Of a DNA stretch of 64,000 nucleotides, positions 34,351-46,036 are shown piece by piece. The stretch lies in contig JAMKCH010036036.1 of NCBI GenBank assembly GCA_023653785.1, positions 1 to 64,000 on the forward strand. The letters are read 5' to 3'. Position 1 is the stretch's first letter. Each line of letters starts with the position of its first letter. This DNA is from Ophioderma brevispina. Its lineage: Eukaryota > Echinodermata > Ophiuroidea > Amphilepidida > Ophiodermatidae. Position numbers and translations under genes: made by a program. Below the pieces are notes generated by a model. That model searched no databases, was not told the DNA's origin, and saw only the letters and a list, made by a program, of their open reading frames with translations.

Positions 34351-34616
34351 TTGTGACCCAGTACGTACGAAAACCCATTACGTACAAATTTGTACGTAAT
34401 GGGCTCAAGTCTCTTTTTTGGCAAAAATTTATATTCTCAGCCCAATACGTACGAAAAATAATTTCAGTCTTACAAATGAGGGCGCATCACAAGATCTTGA
34501 AAATAAAGTTCTCACTCCCTCTGCAAACTCTCCTCTATTGATTCAGCTTAAAACCACATAACCATTTCGGCCCAATACAACCTTGTCCCTATTTAAACTT
34601 AGTCATAAAATGCTTC
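34351..34616 (+). repeat. Left terminal inverted repeat of the giant element
   Basis: Includes a perfect 30-bp palindrome at 34,374-34,403 (centre ACAAATTTGT, arms CCCATTACGT / ACGTAATGGG). The pairing partner is 39,624-39,891. Confidence 0.85.
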
Positions 34617-35184
34617 TCTGGGACCCCCCTGATTTACCCAGAAGTAGTATTGATTTTGATATCAGATGAAAGACCGTATTTTTCTCATTGTCGTTCTGAA
34701 ATTTGAGCCCTCAAATCCATTTCATTTCCAAGATATAAACAAAAACTGCTGTTTTAATGGTTAACCATCAATATTAGCACAGTATTGAATAGAGCTTTGC
34801 AATATGCATTGTTGCTCCTACCATCAAAACCGCAAGTTTGTTTCTCACGGTACTTGATGGGGCGTATGTTTAAGTGTCAGGCTCTCATATCAAGTAGAGA
34901 ACACAAAAGACATAAATCGAAACAAGCACCTTTTTTATAAGCTAGAACCAAAAATGTGTAAATTACCTAAATTGCTCAAAACATGCAGTTTTACGTTGCT
35001 CACATATTATATAATAATACTAACATAAAATGAGTGAAATGGTCATAAATTATTCAAAAATGGAATTTGTACGTATTGGGCCCAAGTGTCAATTTCTGGC
35101 AAAATTATAAGGTTCCACGGCCTAATACGTACGACAAATATTTTTGTTTGACAAATGGGGGCGCACTTACAAAACTTTAAAAAA

Positions 35185-35410
35185 AAGTCTCCAAAAATTG
35201 TTTTCATTGACTCAGCCTAAAACCAATTCGGCCCCATAACCATTCGCCCCAATTAAAGTTTGTCCGTATTTCAACTTGATATGGAGGCCCAAATAGACCC
35301 CCACCCTCATATCAAGTTGAAATACGGACAAGCTTTAATTGGGTCAAAATGGTTATGGGGTCGAATTAGTTTTAGGCTAGGTCAATGAAAAACAACTTTT
35401 GGAGACTTTT
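35185..35410. repeat. Internal ~100-bp-arm hairpin of the giant element
   Basis: CTTGTCCGTATTTCAAC-type sequence turns back on itself at about 35,297. TATCAAGTTGAAATACGGAC (from 35,312) faces GTCCGTATTTCAACTTGATA (from 35,263), and the pairing continues outward through the AACCAATTCGGCCCCATAAC block for about 100 bp each side. Confidence 0.85.
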
Positions 35411-36399
35411 TTAAAGGTCTATCAGTGAGCCCTTATTTGTCAGACCAAAATATTTTTTTCGTACGTATTTTTTTCGTACATAAAACCAACAATTAAAAAA
35501 ATACTTAAATTGTCATAATTGCTCAAAACATGCATTTTTTGCGTTAAACACATCATATTTTATATAATAGTATACAAACATAAAATGAGTGAAATGGTCT
35601 AAATTGCTCAAAAATGGAATCGTACTTATTGGGCCCAAGTGTCCTTGTTGGGGGCAAAATTTCAGCTTCCCCGGCCAATACGTACGAAAAAATATTTTTG
35701 GTTCTGACCAATGAGGGCGCACTGATGACTTTAAAAAAGGTCCCCAAAACGTCTTTTTCCATTGCCTCAGCCTAAAACCAATTCGGCCCCATAACCATTT
35801 CGGACCAATTAAAGCTTTTTCCTTCCGTATTTTTCAACTTGATAGGGGGGGGGGCGCTATTTGGGCCTATGATACCTAATTAAATAAATATTCTTTGTAA
35901 ATCAAAACACAAACCTCAAACAGATTTAGACCATTAAACATAAAATGAATTATAAAGTACAATGCTAATTTTGCATTGGTAACGTATTGGGGCAAAGGTG
36001 CCAAAATTGTCCACATACTTAAGTATCTAGGCTAAAACCAACATTTTTTTTGTCACAATTGATCAAACCTGCTTTTGCATTGTCCACCTCTATTTTTATA
36101 TATAATACAAAACATACCTGAATGAATGGTCATAAATTGCTCACAATGAACATTTTACGTATTACGGGCTCAAATGTCATTTTTTTTTTTAATTTCAGTT
36201 CCCCGGCCCAATAACGTACGAAAAAATATTTTGGTCTGACAACAACTGAGGGCGCACTGATCGACCTTTAAAAAGTCCCCAAAGTTGTTTTTCATTTTTG
36301 CATCATTGACTCCAAGCCTAAAACCAATTCGGCCCCATAACCATTTCATCCCAATTTAACCTTGTTTGGTACGTATCGATAGAGCATGTTTTATAGGAA

Positions 36400-37070
36400 A
36401 CATAACTACCAGCCGTTTTCGCTGAAAATTTGTCGAAACTGGAGGAAAAAATCTTACAATAAAAAACCTCACCGAAAAACAGGTTTTTTATTTCAAATAT
36501 TTAGAAATATTTTGTTTCAAAACTTCTGATGACAAAACCAATTATTTTTTAATTGAACTCATTTCTATTTAATATATCTAATTGTCTTGAACAGCTTTGA
36601 TTGATGCACAAATCTGACTTTTTGGTGATTTTGATTTATGATAAACACTGATAGTGCCTTTTAAGAGTCTTAAATGATGATGTGAAATGAAAATGCTACT
36701 TTTGGCCAAAAGGATCATAAAATGTGTGGATTGACATGTGTTTACTTCAAAAGAACACTAGTGCTGCCAGCATCAAGTGAAAGGGGCCCTAGATTTCTAA
36801 CAAACCAGGGCCGGAATAATATTTGCAATCATAGCTAAAATATATCTGGGTGCGTTAGTTCATGACAAATTGTGATGACAAAAATAAAAGTGATGGGCCA
36901 TTTGCAACACAAGAATAAACCAACATTTCCAAAATGGCCCATTTTAAAGGTATAGCACTACTATGGCGACTTAGTGTCGGAATGTATGTTGTCTGGGTCA
37001 AGAGGGTCAAATCAACTGCAGAATTGTCTGAGTCATGGAATTTTATTTAATTGTGGGCAACGTAAACATT
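36400..37070. other. Central spacer of the giant element
   Basis: Mostly unique AT-rich sequence between the two inverted arrays. There is no coding frame. GGGGCCCT and a degenerate TTTGCAACACAA stretch are unremarkable. Confidence 0.5.
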
Positions 37071-39623
37071 CATGTTTGAGCAATTATGCAATTTCAATAA
37101 TTTGGAAATTTGGGGGGTGTTAGGCCTTATAATTAAGATTGTGCACTATTTTTGGCCCACCTCTGCCCATAACGTACAAATTCACATTTTGGAAAGCATT
37201 AATGACTATCTATATTGGGCCGGGGAACCTGGAAATTTGCCAAAAATGACACTTGGGCCAAATACATACAATTCCGTTGTAAGCATTTAATAACTATCGA
37301 ACTCATTTTATGGTCTAAATCGTCTTTGAGGTATGTGTTTTTTATTTACGACGAAGATTTGATTTAATTTAGGTATCATAGGCCCAATTAGCCCACCAAA
37401 TATTTGAAATAGGACACGTTTTAATTGGGTCGAAATGGTCGAATTGGTTTTAGGCTGAGTCAATGAAAATCAACTTTTGGGGACTTTTCTTTAAAGTTCT
37501 GCAAGTGCGCCCACATTTTTCAGACCAAAATATTTTTTTCGTACGTATTGGGTCGAGGAACCTGAAATTTAGGCCCAATACGTACAAATTCCAATTTTGA
37601 GCAATTTATGATCATTTTACTCATTTTAATGTTTGTATTATTATAAATATAATATGATGTGGGCAACGTAAAAATGCATGTTTTGAGCAATTATGACAAA
37701 TTTAGTAATTTTGTTTTGTTTTGCTTTAGCCTAAACTTAAGAATGTGGACAATTTTGGCCACCTCTGCCCTATACGTACAAATTCAATTTTGAAGCATTT
37801 AATGACTATCCAACTCATTTTTATAGTATAAATCTTGTTTGAGGTATGTGTTTTGGTTTAATTGATTTAATTTATATATCATAGGCCCAAATATCACCCG
37901 CCCCCATATCATAGGACAAGTTTTAAATGGGTCGAAATGGTTATGGGGTCGAATTGGTTTTAGGCTGAGTCAACGAAAAACAGCTTTTGCGCACTTTTCT
38001 AAGTGCGCCCTGATTTTTCAGAAAATATATTTTTTAGTACTTATTGGGCCGTGAAACATGAAATTTTGCCAAAAATTGACATTTGGGCCCAATACGTACA
38101 AATTCCATTTTTGAGCAATTTATGACCATCTCATTCATTTTTATGTTTGTATTATTATATAATATGATTTGGGCAACGTAAAAATGCATGTTTTTAGCAA
38201 TTATGACAATTTAAGTCATTTTAAAATGTTTGGTTTTAGCCTATACTTAAGCATGTGGGCAAATATGGTCACCTCTGCCCAATACGTACAAATTCAAATT
38301 TGAAGCATTTTATGACTATTTAACTCAATTTTTAAGGTCTAAATTTTGTTTGAGGTACATGTTTTTGATTTACAAAGAAGATTTGATTTAACTTAGGTAT
38401 CATAGGCCCAAATAGCACCCCCCATATATTTTGTTTGGCCCAAATACCCCCTCCCCTCCGGACAAGTTTTTATTGGGTCGACATGGTTATGGGACCGAAT
38501 TGGTTTCAGGCTGAGTCAATGAAAACAACTTTTGGAGTCTTTTTTTTTAATTCCATTTTTGAGCAATTTATGACCACTTCACTCATTTTATGTTTGTATT
38601 ATTATATGATATAATGTGGGCAACGCAACAATGCATGTTTTGAGCAATTACGACTATTTAAAAAAAATATACAAATTTTTGGTTTTAGCCTATACTTATG
38701 CGGGCAAATTTGGTCATCTCTGCCCAATACGTACAAATTCAATTTTGAAGCATTTTATGACTATCTAAGTTATTGTTATGGTCTAAATCTTGTTTGAGGT
38801 ATGTGTTTTTCATTTAAAAAGAAGATTTGATTTAAGTTAGATATAATACGCCCAAATAGCCCCCCCCCCCATATAAATTTGAAATAGGACATGGTGTAAT
38901 TGGGTCGAAATGGTTGTGGGGCCGAATTGGTTTCAGGTTGAATCAATGAAATACAACTTTAGGGATTTTTTTAAAAGTTTTGTAAGTGCGCCCTCATTTT
39001 TCAGACAAAAATATTTTTCGTACATATTGGGCCGGGGAACCTGAAACTTAGCCAGAAATGGACACTTGGGTCCAATACGTACAGATTCCATTAGTGAGCA
39101 AATTATAATAATTTAACTCATTTTTTATGTTTGTTTTATTATATAATATGATGTGGGCAACGTAAAAATGCATGTTTTTAGCAATTCTGACAATTTAAGT
39201 CATTTGAAAATGTTTTTTAGCCTATACTTTAGAATGTAGGCAATTTTGGTCACCTCTTCCCAATACGTATTTTTTTTTTTAAATGCTTAAAATCTAACTC
39301 ATTTTTATGGTCTAAATCTTGTTTGAGGTATGTGTTTTTGAATTACAAAGAAGGTTTGATGTGATTTAGGTATCATAGGCCCAAATCCCCCCCCCAAATC
39401 GTACATATTGGGCCTGGGAACCTGAAATTTTGCCAGAAATTGACACTTGGGCCCAATACGTACAAATTCCATTTTTCAGCAATTTATGACCATTTCACTC
39501 ATTTTATGTTTGTATTATAATATAATATAACGTAACGTAAAAATGCATGTTTTGAGCAATTATGACAATTTAAGTAATTGACAATTTTGGCCACCTCTGC
39601 CCGATACGTACAAATTCAATTTT

Positions 39624-39891
39624 GAAGCATTTTATGACTGGGTTTAAATAAGGACAAGGTTTTATTGGGTCGAAATGGTTATGTGGTCGAAACGTGAGTC
39701 AATAGAGGAGAGTTTGCAGAGGGAGGGAGAACTTTATTTTCAAGATCTTGTGATGCGCCCTCATTTGTCAGACTGAAATTATTTTTCGTACGTATTGGGC
39801 CGAGAACATAAAATTTTGCCAAAAATGAGAGACTTGAGCCCATTACGTACAAATTTGTACGTAATGGGTTTTCGTACGTATTGGGTCACAA
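39624..39891 (-). repeat. Right terminal inverted repeat of the giant element
   Basis: Inverse of 34,351-34,616 with the same 30-bp palindrome at 39,839-39,868. GAGTCAATAGAGGAGAGTTT and CAAGATCTTGTGATGCGCCC face their complements at the left end. Confidence 0.85.
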
Positions 39892-40179
39892 CAGGCGTAT
39901 AGAGAGCACATACATGAATCCATAAATATATTCTACAGGAGTAATGTCGGTACTTATATCAGTAATTAAAATTTTGTTGCCATCGCCAACAATTTTCTTA
40001 AAACAAACGAGAGAATGTGCACGGGGTCAGACAGTTCTGGTTTGTTTTTTTCGATTTAAACTGTACAACTCCAGTTTCTCCTGCAACTAAAACTTTAAAA
40101 ATCTTTCCTTCGAAAGTAGAGCATAAAAACAAAAGCATATAGGGAGGGGGAAGCTTTGATAATTTATTAGTGATGCTGT

Positions 40180-41290
40180 TTATCAAGGTAATATGGATTT
40201 CTAATATAAGAGGCATGGTGAAAATACTGCAAATTATCAACGTTCGTTACATACAAGTTGATGCAACACATAGGCCCCATTTGTGTGTTTCTAAGGAAAT
40301 TATTTGTGATTACATACCAAATCTGCTACTTCAAACCTATATACCAGAAAATCACACGAAGCCGAGAAAGTTATATGAAACACCCGTTTTGTTTAAGTTC
40401 CCGTAACCAATATTTGGTTGAATCATGTGATATATATAAACTAATCTTGGAGGAGACAGGGAGGAATACGGGGTGAGTAATCAAGATTCCTACTCCAATA
40501 TTGCAAAAAGGATTTTAGTTAAGACCTATCACTTGTGTTGTGAAGCGAAAGCACACCATCGTAATGCTGGAAATTCACCCCTAAAGAACACGAATTATGT
40601 CTTAGACGATGTTTGATCCCGAAACAATAATTTTTGTCAATATGAATTTGTTCTCCAGGTTGTTGAAGACAACTGAACGATTTCATCGCCTGAAGTTTCG
40701 TTTGTTTTATTCATACCTATTGAATCCAGTAAATATTACGAGAAGCACTTCATAAAAGCCAGAACCTTGATACTGTGTGGTACAACATATCAAACATGGA
40801 TTAGGAAACTTTCTTACAGCAAAAGTTAATCTTGTATATCTGGAAAGAAAAAAACAAATGCGTTTCGATTAAAAATACAGCTGTGGACTATGGGAAAGGG
40901 AATAAAAAACTTGTTTTGATATGCTGCACTAATCCAATTTTGATAGCGAGAGAAATGTCTGTCACGAAGCTTGCGATGACCTATGGGCACGATTATGGGA
41001 TTGATGTATTTGTAGCAGAGATGAATGAAAATTATTTTATACAAAATTATCACTATATGAATTCTTATTATCCATGTCATAAGAATTGGGATCTTTATCA
41101 TCATCGTCATCGCAAACATAACTCATTGCCGTCGACGGCATTCATTGCTGAATTTCGCATCACATTCGCCATGGCCACCATCGTTGTAATGAAGACAACT
41201 ACCTTACTCTATCACTTGCAGCACCAGGGAGAACATCACAATCATCGGTATTATGATATGCATAACAAAACTCAGTTGTAGTAAGCAGAT
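40180..41290. repeat. Segmental duplication, unit 3 block B (diverged)
   Basis: Collinear with 25,880-26,900 and 11,280-11,890: ATTACATACCAAATCTGCTA, AAAGTTATATGAAACACCC, GTGAGTAATCAAG and CAATATGAATTTGTTCTCCA appear in order. The trinucleotide tract is reduced to ATCATCATCGTCATCG at about 41,097. It begins shortly after the giant element ends. Confidence 0.8.
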
Positions 41291-41734
41291 TGTCAAACGC
41301 CTGGTCGGTTATCATATGTGGGGTTATAAATGAAATCCTAATTCTTGAAGCTTGGGGAAGAAGGTTTGAAGATGCTTTACTATAATGGTTTAAGTGTGCT
41401 GAATCAGAATGTTTGGGTTCAACCTCTGGAAAATGTGGGGAACATTGTAAAATAAGGCGGTAAAGTTAGTACAGGGGTAAATTTTAAGTCAAGTCCAATC
41501 GTGTTTAAATGTACACCAATGCATTTGTGTACATTTCTGTACACTTACTAATTCTAACACAATTTTGATTAATTTGTGTGTTATTTTGAATGGCAGTGGC
41601 GGGCGTCGGTTGACAACTACCTCTGTAAAGGATTTGGAAATCAGGCGAAAACAGATTGGATTACAGATGCATAAATGTAGAACTAGTTTATGACCAACTA
41701 TATGAGACAAAGGGCCCAATTACAGTAGAGAGTC

Positions 41735-42215
41735 ATCCAATTGAGATAGCTGGAAGCTATAAATATCTGGGACAAACACTGAAAATGGACACAACACAGC
41801 TGAGGAGGTCCTCACCCGAATAAAGGCAGGGTGAAGATGTTTTGGAATGTACAAAAGCCTGTTGACTGATAAGAATATCATATCCCTATGTCCTCAAAGA
41901 AGAGAGTAAAATTATGATCAGTTTTGTCCTGAAAACCATGATTTATGAAGCTGAGACATGGTCATCACCTGAAGAAATGGAACACAACTTGATTACAATA
42001 CAAAGAGCAATGGGAAGGAAAATGTTTCACCTCGCGTTAAGAGACAGAGTTCGCCACATAGAAATTAGGCAAATAATCCAATTGAAAGGCATTATCCAGA
42101 AGACAAAAGAATCAAAGCGGAGATGGGCATGGCATATATCCAGAACACAAGACAACAGGTAGACAACAAGACTTACAGTGGCAGCCAAGCAAAGGGAAAA
42201 GAAGGAGAGAAAGTC
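41735..42215 (+). mobile_element. RTE-like LINE reverse-transcriptase C-terminal fragment
   Basis: Frames read YKYLGQTLKMD (about 41,760-41,790), RIKAG, then from 41,914 a continuous 82-codon frame with MIYEAETWSSPEEMEH, IQRAMGRKMFHLALRDRVRH, and KESKRRWAWHISRTQDNR. This is the 'YLG...TYGAETW...RAMER-ML-x-x-x-RD...KWRWAGHVARM-DNRW' order of RTE-type RT C-termini. A basic tail (KGKRRRKS) follows. Frameshifts occur upstream of 41,914. It lies between blocks B and D of unit 3. Confidence 0.85.
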
Positions 42216-42606
42216 AAACAACTGTTGGTACTTCACACTACCTTTTCATATATAAGAATACGCGATCACTGCCAACCAGGGACCGATCCGTGAGTATACT
42301 CCAGTCAGGTGTTTTTTCATGGATCGGGTATTTAGACCGTACCTTTGAGATGAGAAACAGCTACCCAAGGAAAATAGGTTTGGGCTAATCAACGTTAGTC
42401 AACTCTGTTGAGAAGAAAATAAGTAGAACGAGTAAACAAGTAAAAGTAAGAAAATGGGCTGGGGAAGCAGAGTGAAAAAAAAGGTGTTTAATGTTTATTA
42501 TATGCATGATTTAACAACAACACAAATTAAGTGTATTTAGATTTATCATCATGTAGCTAAATCACTTTCCAATAATGCACAAACCCACTTACCATAGTGT
42601 CCTGAT

Positions 42607-42975
42607 AACGTGTCGAATCAGTTGTTTGATATTTCATTTGTTGTTGATCTAGCGAATTGTATGAGTCACTTACTGTTTGAAAGCCAGGATGGTGACTTAC
42701 GACAAGAAAAAGAAGTTACTTAAAGGTAGCCCGTATGATATTTTCCACATTTTCTTTGTACTTTGTGTGTTAGATTGTTTCCTGCAAGACGTCTTTCCAA
42801 ATTGATTTGGATTCTCTGTTTCGACGGTATGAGCAATTGTGTGCATTACAGTGGCCCATCGGCAACCGTACGCTGCAAGTTGTTTGGTAACCAAACAGAT
42901 TGCGTGCTTCACGCAAGCGCGAATGGATTCAAGCAATTGAGTATGTCATTTCCTGTTATTTCGAAAGCTCGAGTT
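42607..42975. repeat. Segmental duplication, unit 3 block D
   Basis: Copy of 33,680-34,030. It overlaps a 129-codon plus-strand frame (42,763-43,152) without recognised domains. That frame is interrupted in the other copy, so it is probably not a gene. Confidence 0.75.
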
Positions 42976-43287
42976 AGACGGAGTGTCATTTGTGACGAGG
43001 CTGACAATTTTACAAACACCTTCAAGAGTACAAACTATCGGTGGCCATTCCCGATACCTGTAACACAAACATCACGTCACTTGATAAGGTGTACAGGAAT
43101 GATACACGAGAAATCTGAATCAAGATACCAAATGACCAAAATAATTCCCTAAATTGTAACTTCTCAGCTATTCATGTCTAGGTTACTGCAATTTGATATA
43201 CGTTGGTTAAATGTACTTGTCTTTAAAATTCAGGCAGTTCTAGTCGTTCATCTCATCTGAACGGAGCTTAAATGGATGCTCTCTTAA

Positions 43288-43827
43288 AGAGACACTGGCA
43301 CATTTGAAAAATAGTGCGCCCTCAAGATTTATCAAAATCGATATTTTTGCATGGTTGTAAAGCTTTTATATACAAAAGCCCTCACCCGAAATGATTAAGA
43401 CCAAATCAGCTTCCTTATGGGTAAACGAAACGATTTTGTAATTTAGCGTCGCCGGCGACGCGAAATTCAGCAGACGACGAAAATGGCGTTTAACACAAGA
43501 ACACGCACGCCGTATGCATGTTTCCCACGCTATGCACACTGTTTGATAGTGTTTGATAGGTCTATAACCTTTGTGGTTTTAATATCAGTGAGTACGAGTC
43601 AAAATATTCATGTAATATACACATTTGTTGATTAAAGTTATGGAAAACTTAAAAGTTAGCCTACAAATTACCTGGATATCTTTATCCTCATATCAATGTC
43701 CCTACCTGTTTTGGTGTATGTTTATTTTTATGTGTAAAATATATCTCTGTTCTTCCAATGGCCTAGACTATCATTTGAGAGCAAATTGAAGAAATTTCAT
43801 ATTTTGTGAAAATGTGCCAGTGCCGCT
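43288..43827. mobile_element. TTAA-flanked MITE, family P5
   Basis: TTAA at 43,284-43,287 and 43,828-43,831 flank ends AGAGACACTGGCACATTT and, inverted, AGCGGCACTGGCACATTTTC. It is 540 bp. A perfect 16-bp palindrome GCGTCGCCGGCGACGC is internal at 43,446-43,461. No transposase. Confidence 0.8.
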
Positions 43828-44224
43828 TTAACACTTGTGCACATACGATTGCACAAGATCTCGATGATTTCAAGAATGGGGAGAGAGTGATGGCGCACTT
43901 GCTCTAAAGGATCATCCTGGCTCTCACGGTCATATAAACGAAAGTAACAACTTACAGGAGGAATCATTTCTTCAAAAATAAATGGTTCCTATTATCATTA
44001 CGGAATACGGAAGCGACGTGGAATCTCTTCAAAACTATTAATAAAAATACCTCATCTTTATATGCGCTCCCAGAAACAAAAAAAAACCAATAAAAAATTG
44101 CAATAAGCGCTATTTGCACAAAAGCAAAGCAAAAGTTACAACAGGAAAATATGCAGATTGCAAAAAGTGCAGATGTAAGTAAAACACACAATGCACAAAT
44201 GCTAAAGTCACTGCTTATATGCAA

Positions 44225-44850
44225 TTTGGAAAAGATGATGTTTCACAAGTTTCTGAAAATCTCAACAGTTCCAGCCTTTAATGTGTTCAGGGAGTCGTTC
44301 CAGATTCGTGGTCCATAACAAGAATGACCTATCTGCAAAAGTGATGTGCTTTTCTGGTTCAAGTAAAAAGAGTCGTGATGAGGTTGGTTGAGCGGATACA
44401 TTCTGCGACCTGATTGAAATCTGAAGCATTTCAGAAATGTAGTCCGGGTGTGTGGGTGACAGGACTATATAAACAAGGACTTAAGATTTTAAAGTCAATC
44501 GGTGCTTTGACAGGCCGCCAGTGTAGGTCATGAGATCCGTGGTGATGGGATTCATATTTCGCTTCCTGTGATTAAGGCGAGCACTGTACGTTGGATGTTA
44601 TTCAGACGTTTGAAAGGGCTCATGAAGGGGCCTCCTTAATACCCAATCAGCAAGCTGTTGCAATAATCAGTCTTGAGGGAACAATGGGTATTTATGAACG
44701 GCACAAGTTGGTGGACTCAGTAGTTAGCATCTTCCGGGCACGACCAATTTTTATAACTGGAAATGTGCAGCTTTGGTGATGTTGCCACTGGGCGGCATAC
44801 TCATTACCACTGTCAAAAAGGACTCAAGGTTTTTACATGGTGGTCTGCAC
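44225..44850 (-). mobile_element. CR1/L2-like LINE reverse-transcriptase C-terminal fragment
   Basis: On the minus strand in shifting frames: LFDSGNEYAAQ (about 44,815), SLKTDYCNSLLIGY (about 44,640-44,680), RLNNIQRTVLALITGS (about 44,570-44,615), TYTGG/LHWRPVKAPIDFKILS (about 44,480-44,535), and GPRIWNDSLNTLKAGTVEIF (about 44,245-44,310). The order matches the 'LGV-FDS ... DYCNSLL-GLP ... RVQN-AARLITG ... LHWLPV-x-RI-FKIL ... GPR-WNSLP' tail of CR1/L2-like LINEs. Frameshifts and stops show it is dead. Confidence 0.85.
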
Positions 44851-45189
44851 TGGAACATCTATGACAGCAATATTTACTCAAGAAAGATGGAATTTGGCAA
44901 GCTGGGACGGAAACCCAAAAATAAGACCTTCTGTTGGTTTACAATGGGTTTGGACTATGGATGTTTGCTGAAAGCGAATTAAAGCAACCAAACTAAAATA
45001 TACCCATCTCCTGTGCAACGCAGACTAGTTGTCATTTGAAAAATGTTCGCGCAAAAACCATATCAATATTTCATAATGGCACTCAATATTAAAAAATGAC
45101 TTTTCCAGAGGTTTTTAGATAAACCATAGGAATTAAAGACCGAGGCCTTAAATAGGACTTTGAAATATAACTTTGTAGACAGCTGTTAA

Positions 45190-45570
45190 AAGTCTCATTT
45201 ATTATGGGCAAAACAGAATTTAAAACAACAATTATCGCCGGCGACACACACTTGACAACTGATTTAAGAATATTAGTCCACTAACTACATTTGTATACGT
45301 TTTACAAAATTTCATTGCGGGCGCAAAATGATTTTTCGTGAAAATCTAGTTTCCACGTCTCTTTGGAGAATTGGCATATAGGGGTAGCTTAACCTACAAA
45401 ATAGTGACTTTGTGGCCTATATGACAAGAAATTACCGCAATAGATTTGTCTGATTTTTGCAGAGATGTTAGCTCTTACATGCCCATGCTTAAAATCAGTT
45501 GTCAAAATTGTGTCGCACGGCTTACACATTGTCTTAAAATAAAAGAGGACAATTTATATGGGGTCAAACG
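45190..45570. mobile_element. Foldback repeat, family R3
   Basis: CGACACACACTTGACAACTG (45,239 on) faces CAGTTGTCAAAATTGTGTCG (45,497 on), with GTCTCATTTATTAT and, inverted, GTCCTCTTTTATTTTAAG as outer ends. The left part is repeated at 55,615-55,800 and 34,190-34,312. Confidence 0.65.
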
Positions 45571-45680
45571 CATGTGGTTGACATTTTTTAAAGCGTGATA
45601 TTTGAAGACAATTTTTAATTGAATCTTCTTTAAATTTCATTTTTGGGGGCAAACCTGATCATCAAGGAGATTTCGTTTAA

Positions 45681-45975
45681 AAAGATACGAGGACAGTTCC
45701 AGAAAGAATGCCCACGATTGTTTCCGAACCCCATTTCATGCCTATTTGGAATTCTTCCCAATATATTAGATCACACCGGAAGTGAGCAGGCTGAATACGC
45801 TGTATTCATGTAATAAGATCATTTAGAGAGAAGGCAAGTTCAAAACACAGTTTGGTTTTCTTTTTTAACTTAGTTGTCCAATAAATCTTAGAAACGTTCT
45901 TGGTAGGTGTTCTACAACCGATCAAGTGCAAACTGAGAGAAATTTTATCCTCAAAAATCTCCTCATGTCCTAAAA
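45681..45975. mobile_element. TTAA MITE family P4, diverged copy
   Basis: Starts after TTAA (45,677-45,680) with AAAGATACGAGGACAG and contains ATATTAGATCACACCGGAAG, TGTCCAATAAATCTTAGAAA and GTTCTACAACCGAT, all in the order found at 46,900-47,258. The right end is degenerate. Confidence 0.7.
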
Positions 45976-46036
45976 GTACTGATAAAGTTGTAACCTGTAA
46001 TAATATCTCACTTAAAAGTAATTAATTATTCTCTCC

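Larger units (their letters stand above)
34351..39891. mobile_element. Giant non-coding foldback element, 5.54 kb
   Basis: The ends (TTGTGACCCAGTACGTACG at 34,351 and its near-perfect inverse ending at 39,891) begin inverted repeats of about 266 bp (34,351-34,616 and 39,624-39,891) that match almost throughout. The interior is a tandem array in two inverted halves: about three monomers of ~545 bp on the left (to ~36,400) and about five of ~385-540 bp on the right (37,070-39,620). Landmarks are TTTATGTTTGTATTATTATA, GGTTTTAGGCTGAGTCAA and GTGCGCCCTCATTTTTCAGA. CCCAATACGTAC or a close variant occurs about 30 times. No open frame exceeds ~80 codons. GCGTAT lies within 3 nt of both ends, but a target-site duplication is not certain. 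Confidence 0.85.

Noticed and set aside
34351..39891. Polinton/Maverick or other coding transposon
   Set aside because: Despite long terminal inverted repeats and 5.5 kb, there is no frame above ~80 codons and no integrase or polymerase motif. The interior is tandem monomers.
11798..41112. CRISPR-like or centromeric array of short spaced repeats
   Set aside because: The recurring short motifs are trinucleotide tracts and segmental duplication landmarks, with no regular repeat-spacer spacing.
40832..41281. 149-codon plus-strand frame in unit 3 block B
   Set aside because: The corresponding sequence in units 1 and 2 is not open in that frame, composition follows the ATC/CAT-rich DNA, and no domain is visible.
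42763..43152. 129-codon plus-strand frame as a gene
   Set aside because: Its left half lies in duplicated block D, where the other copy carries stops in this frame, and no domain is recognised.
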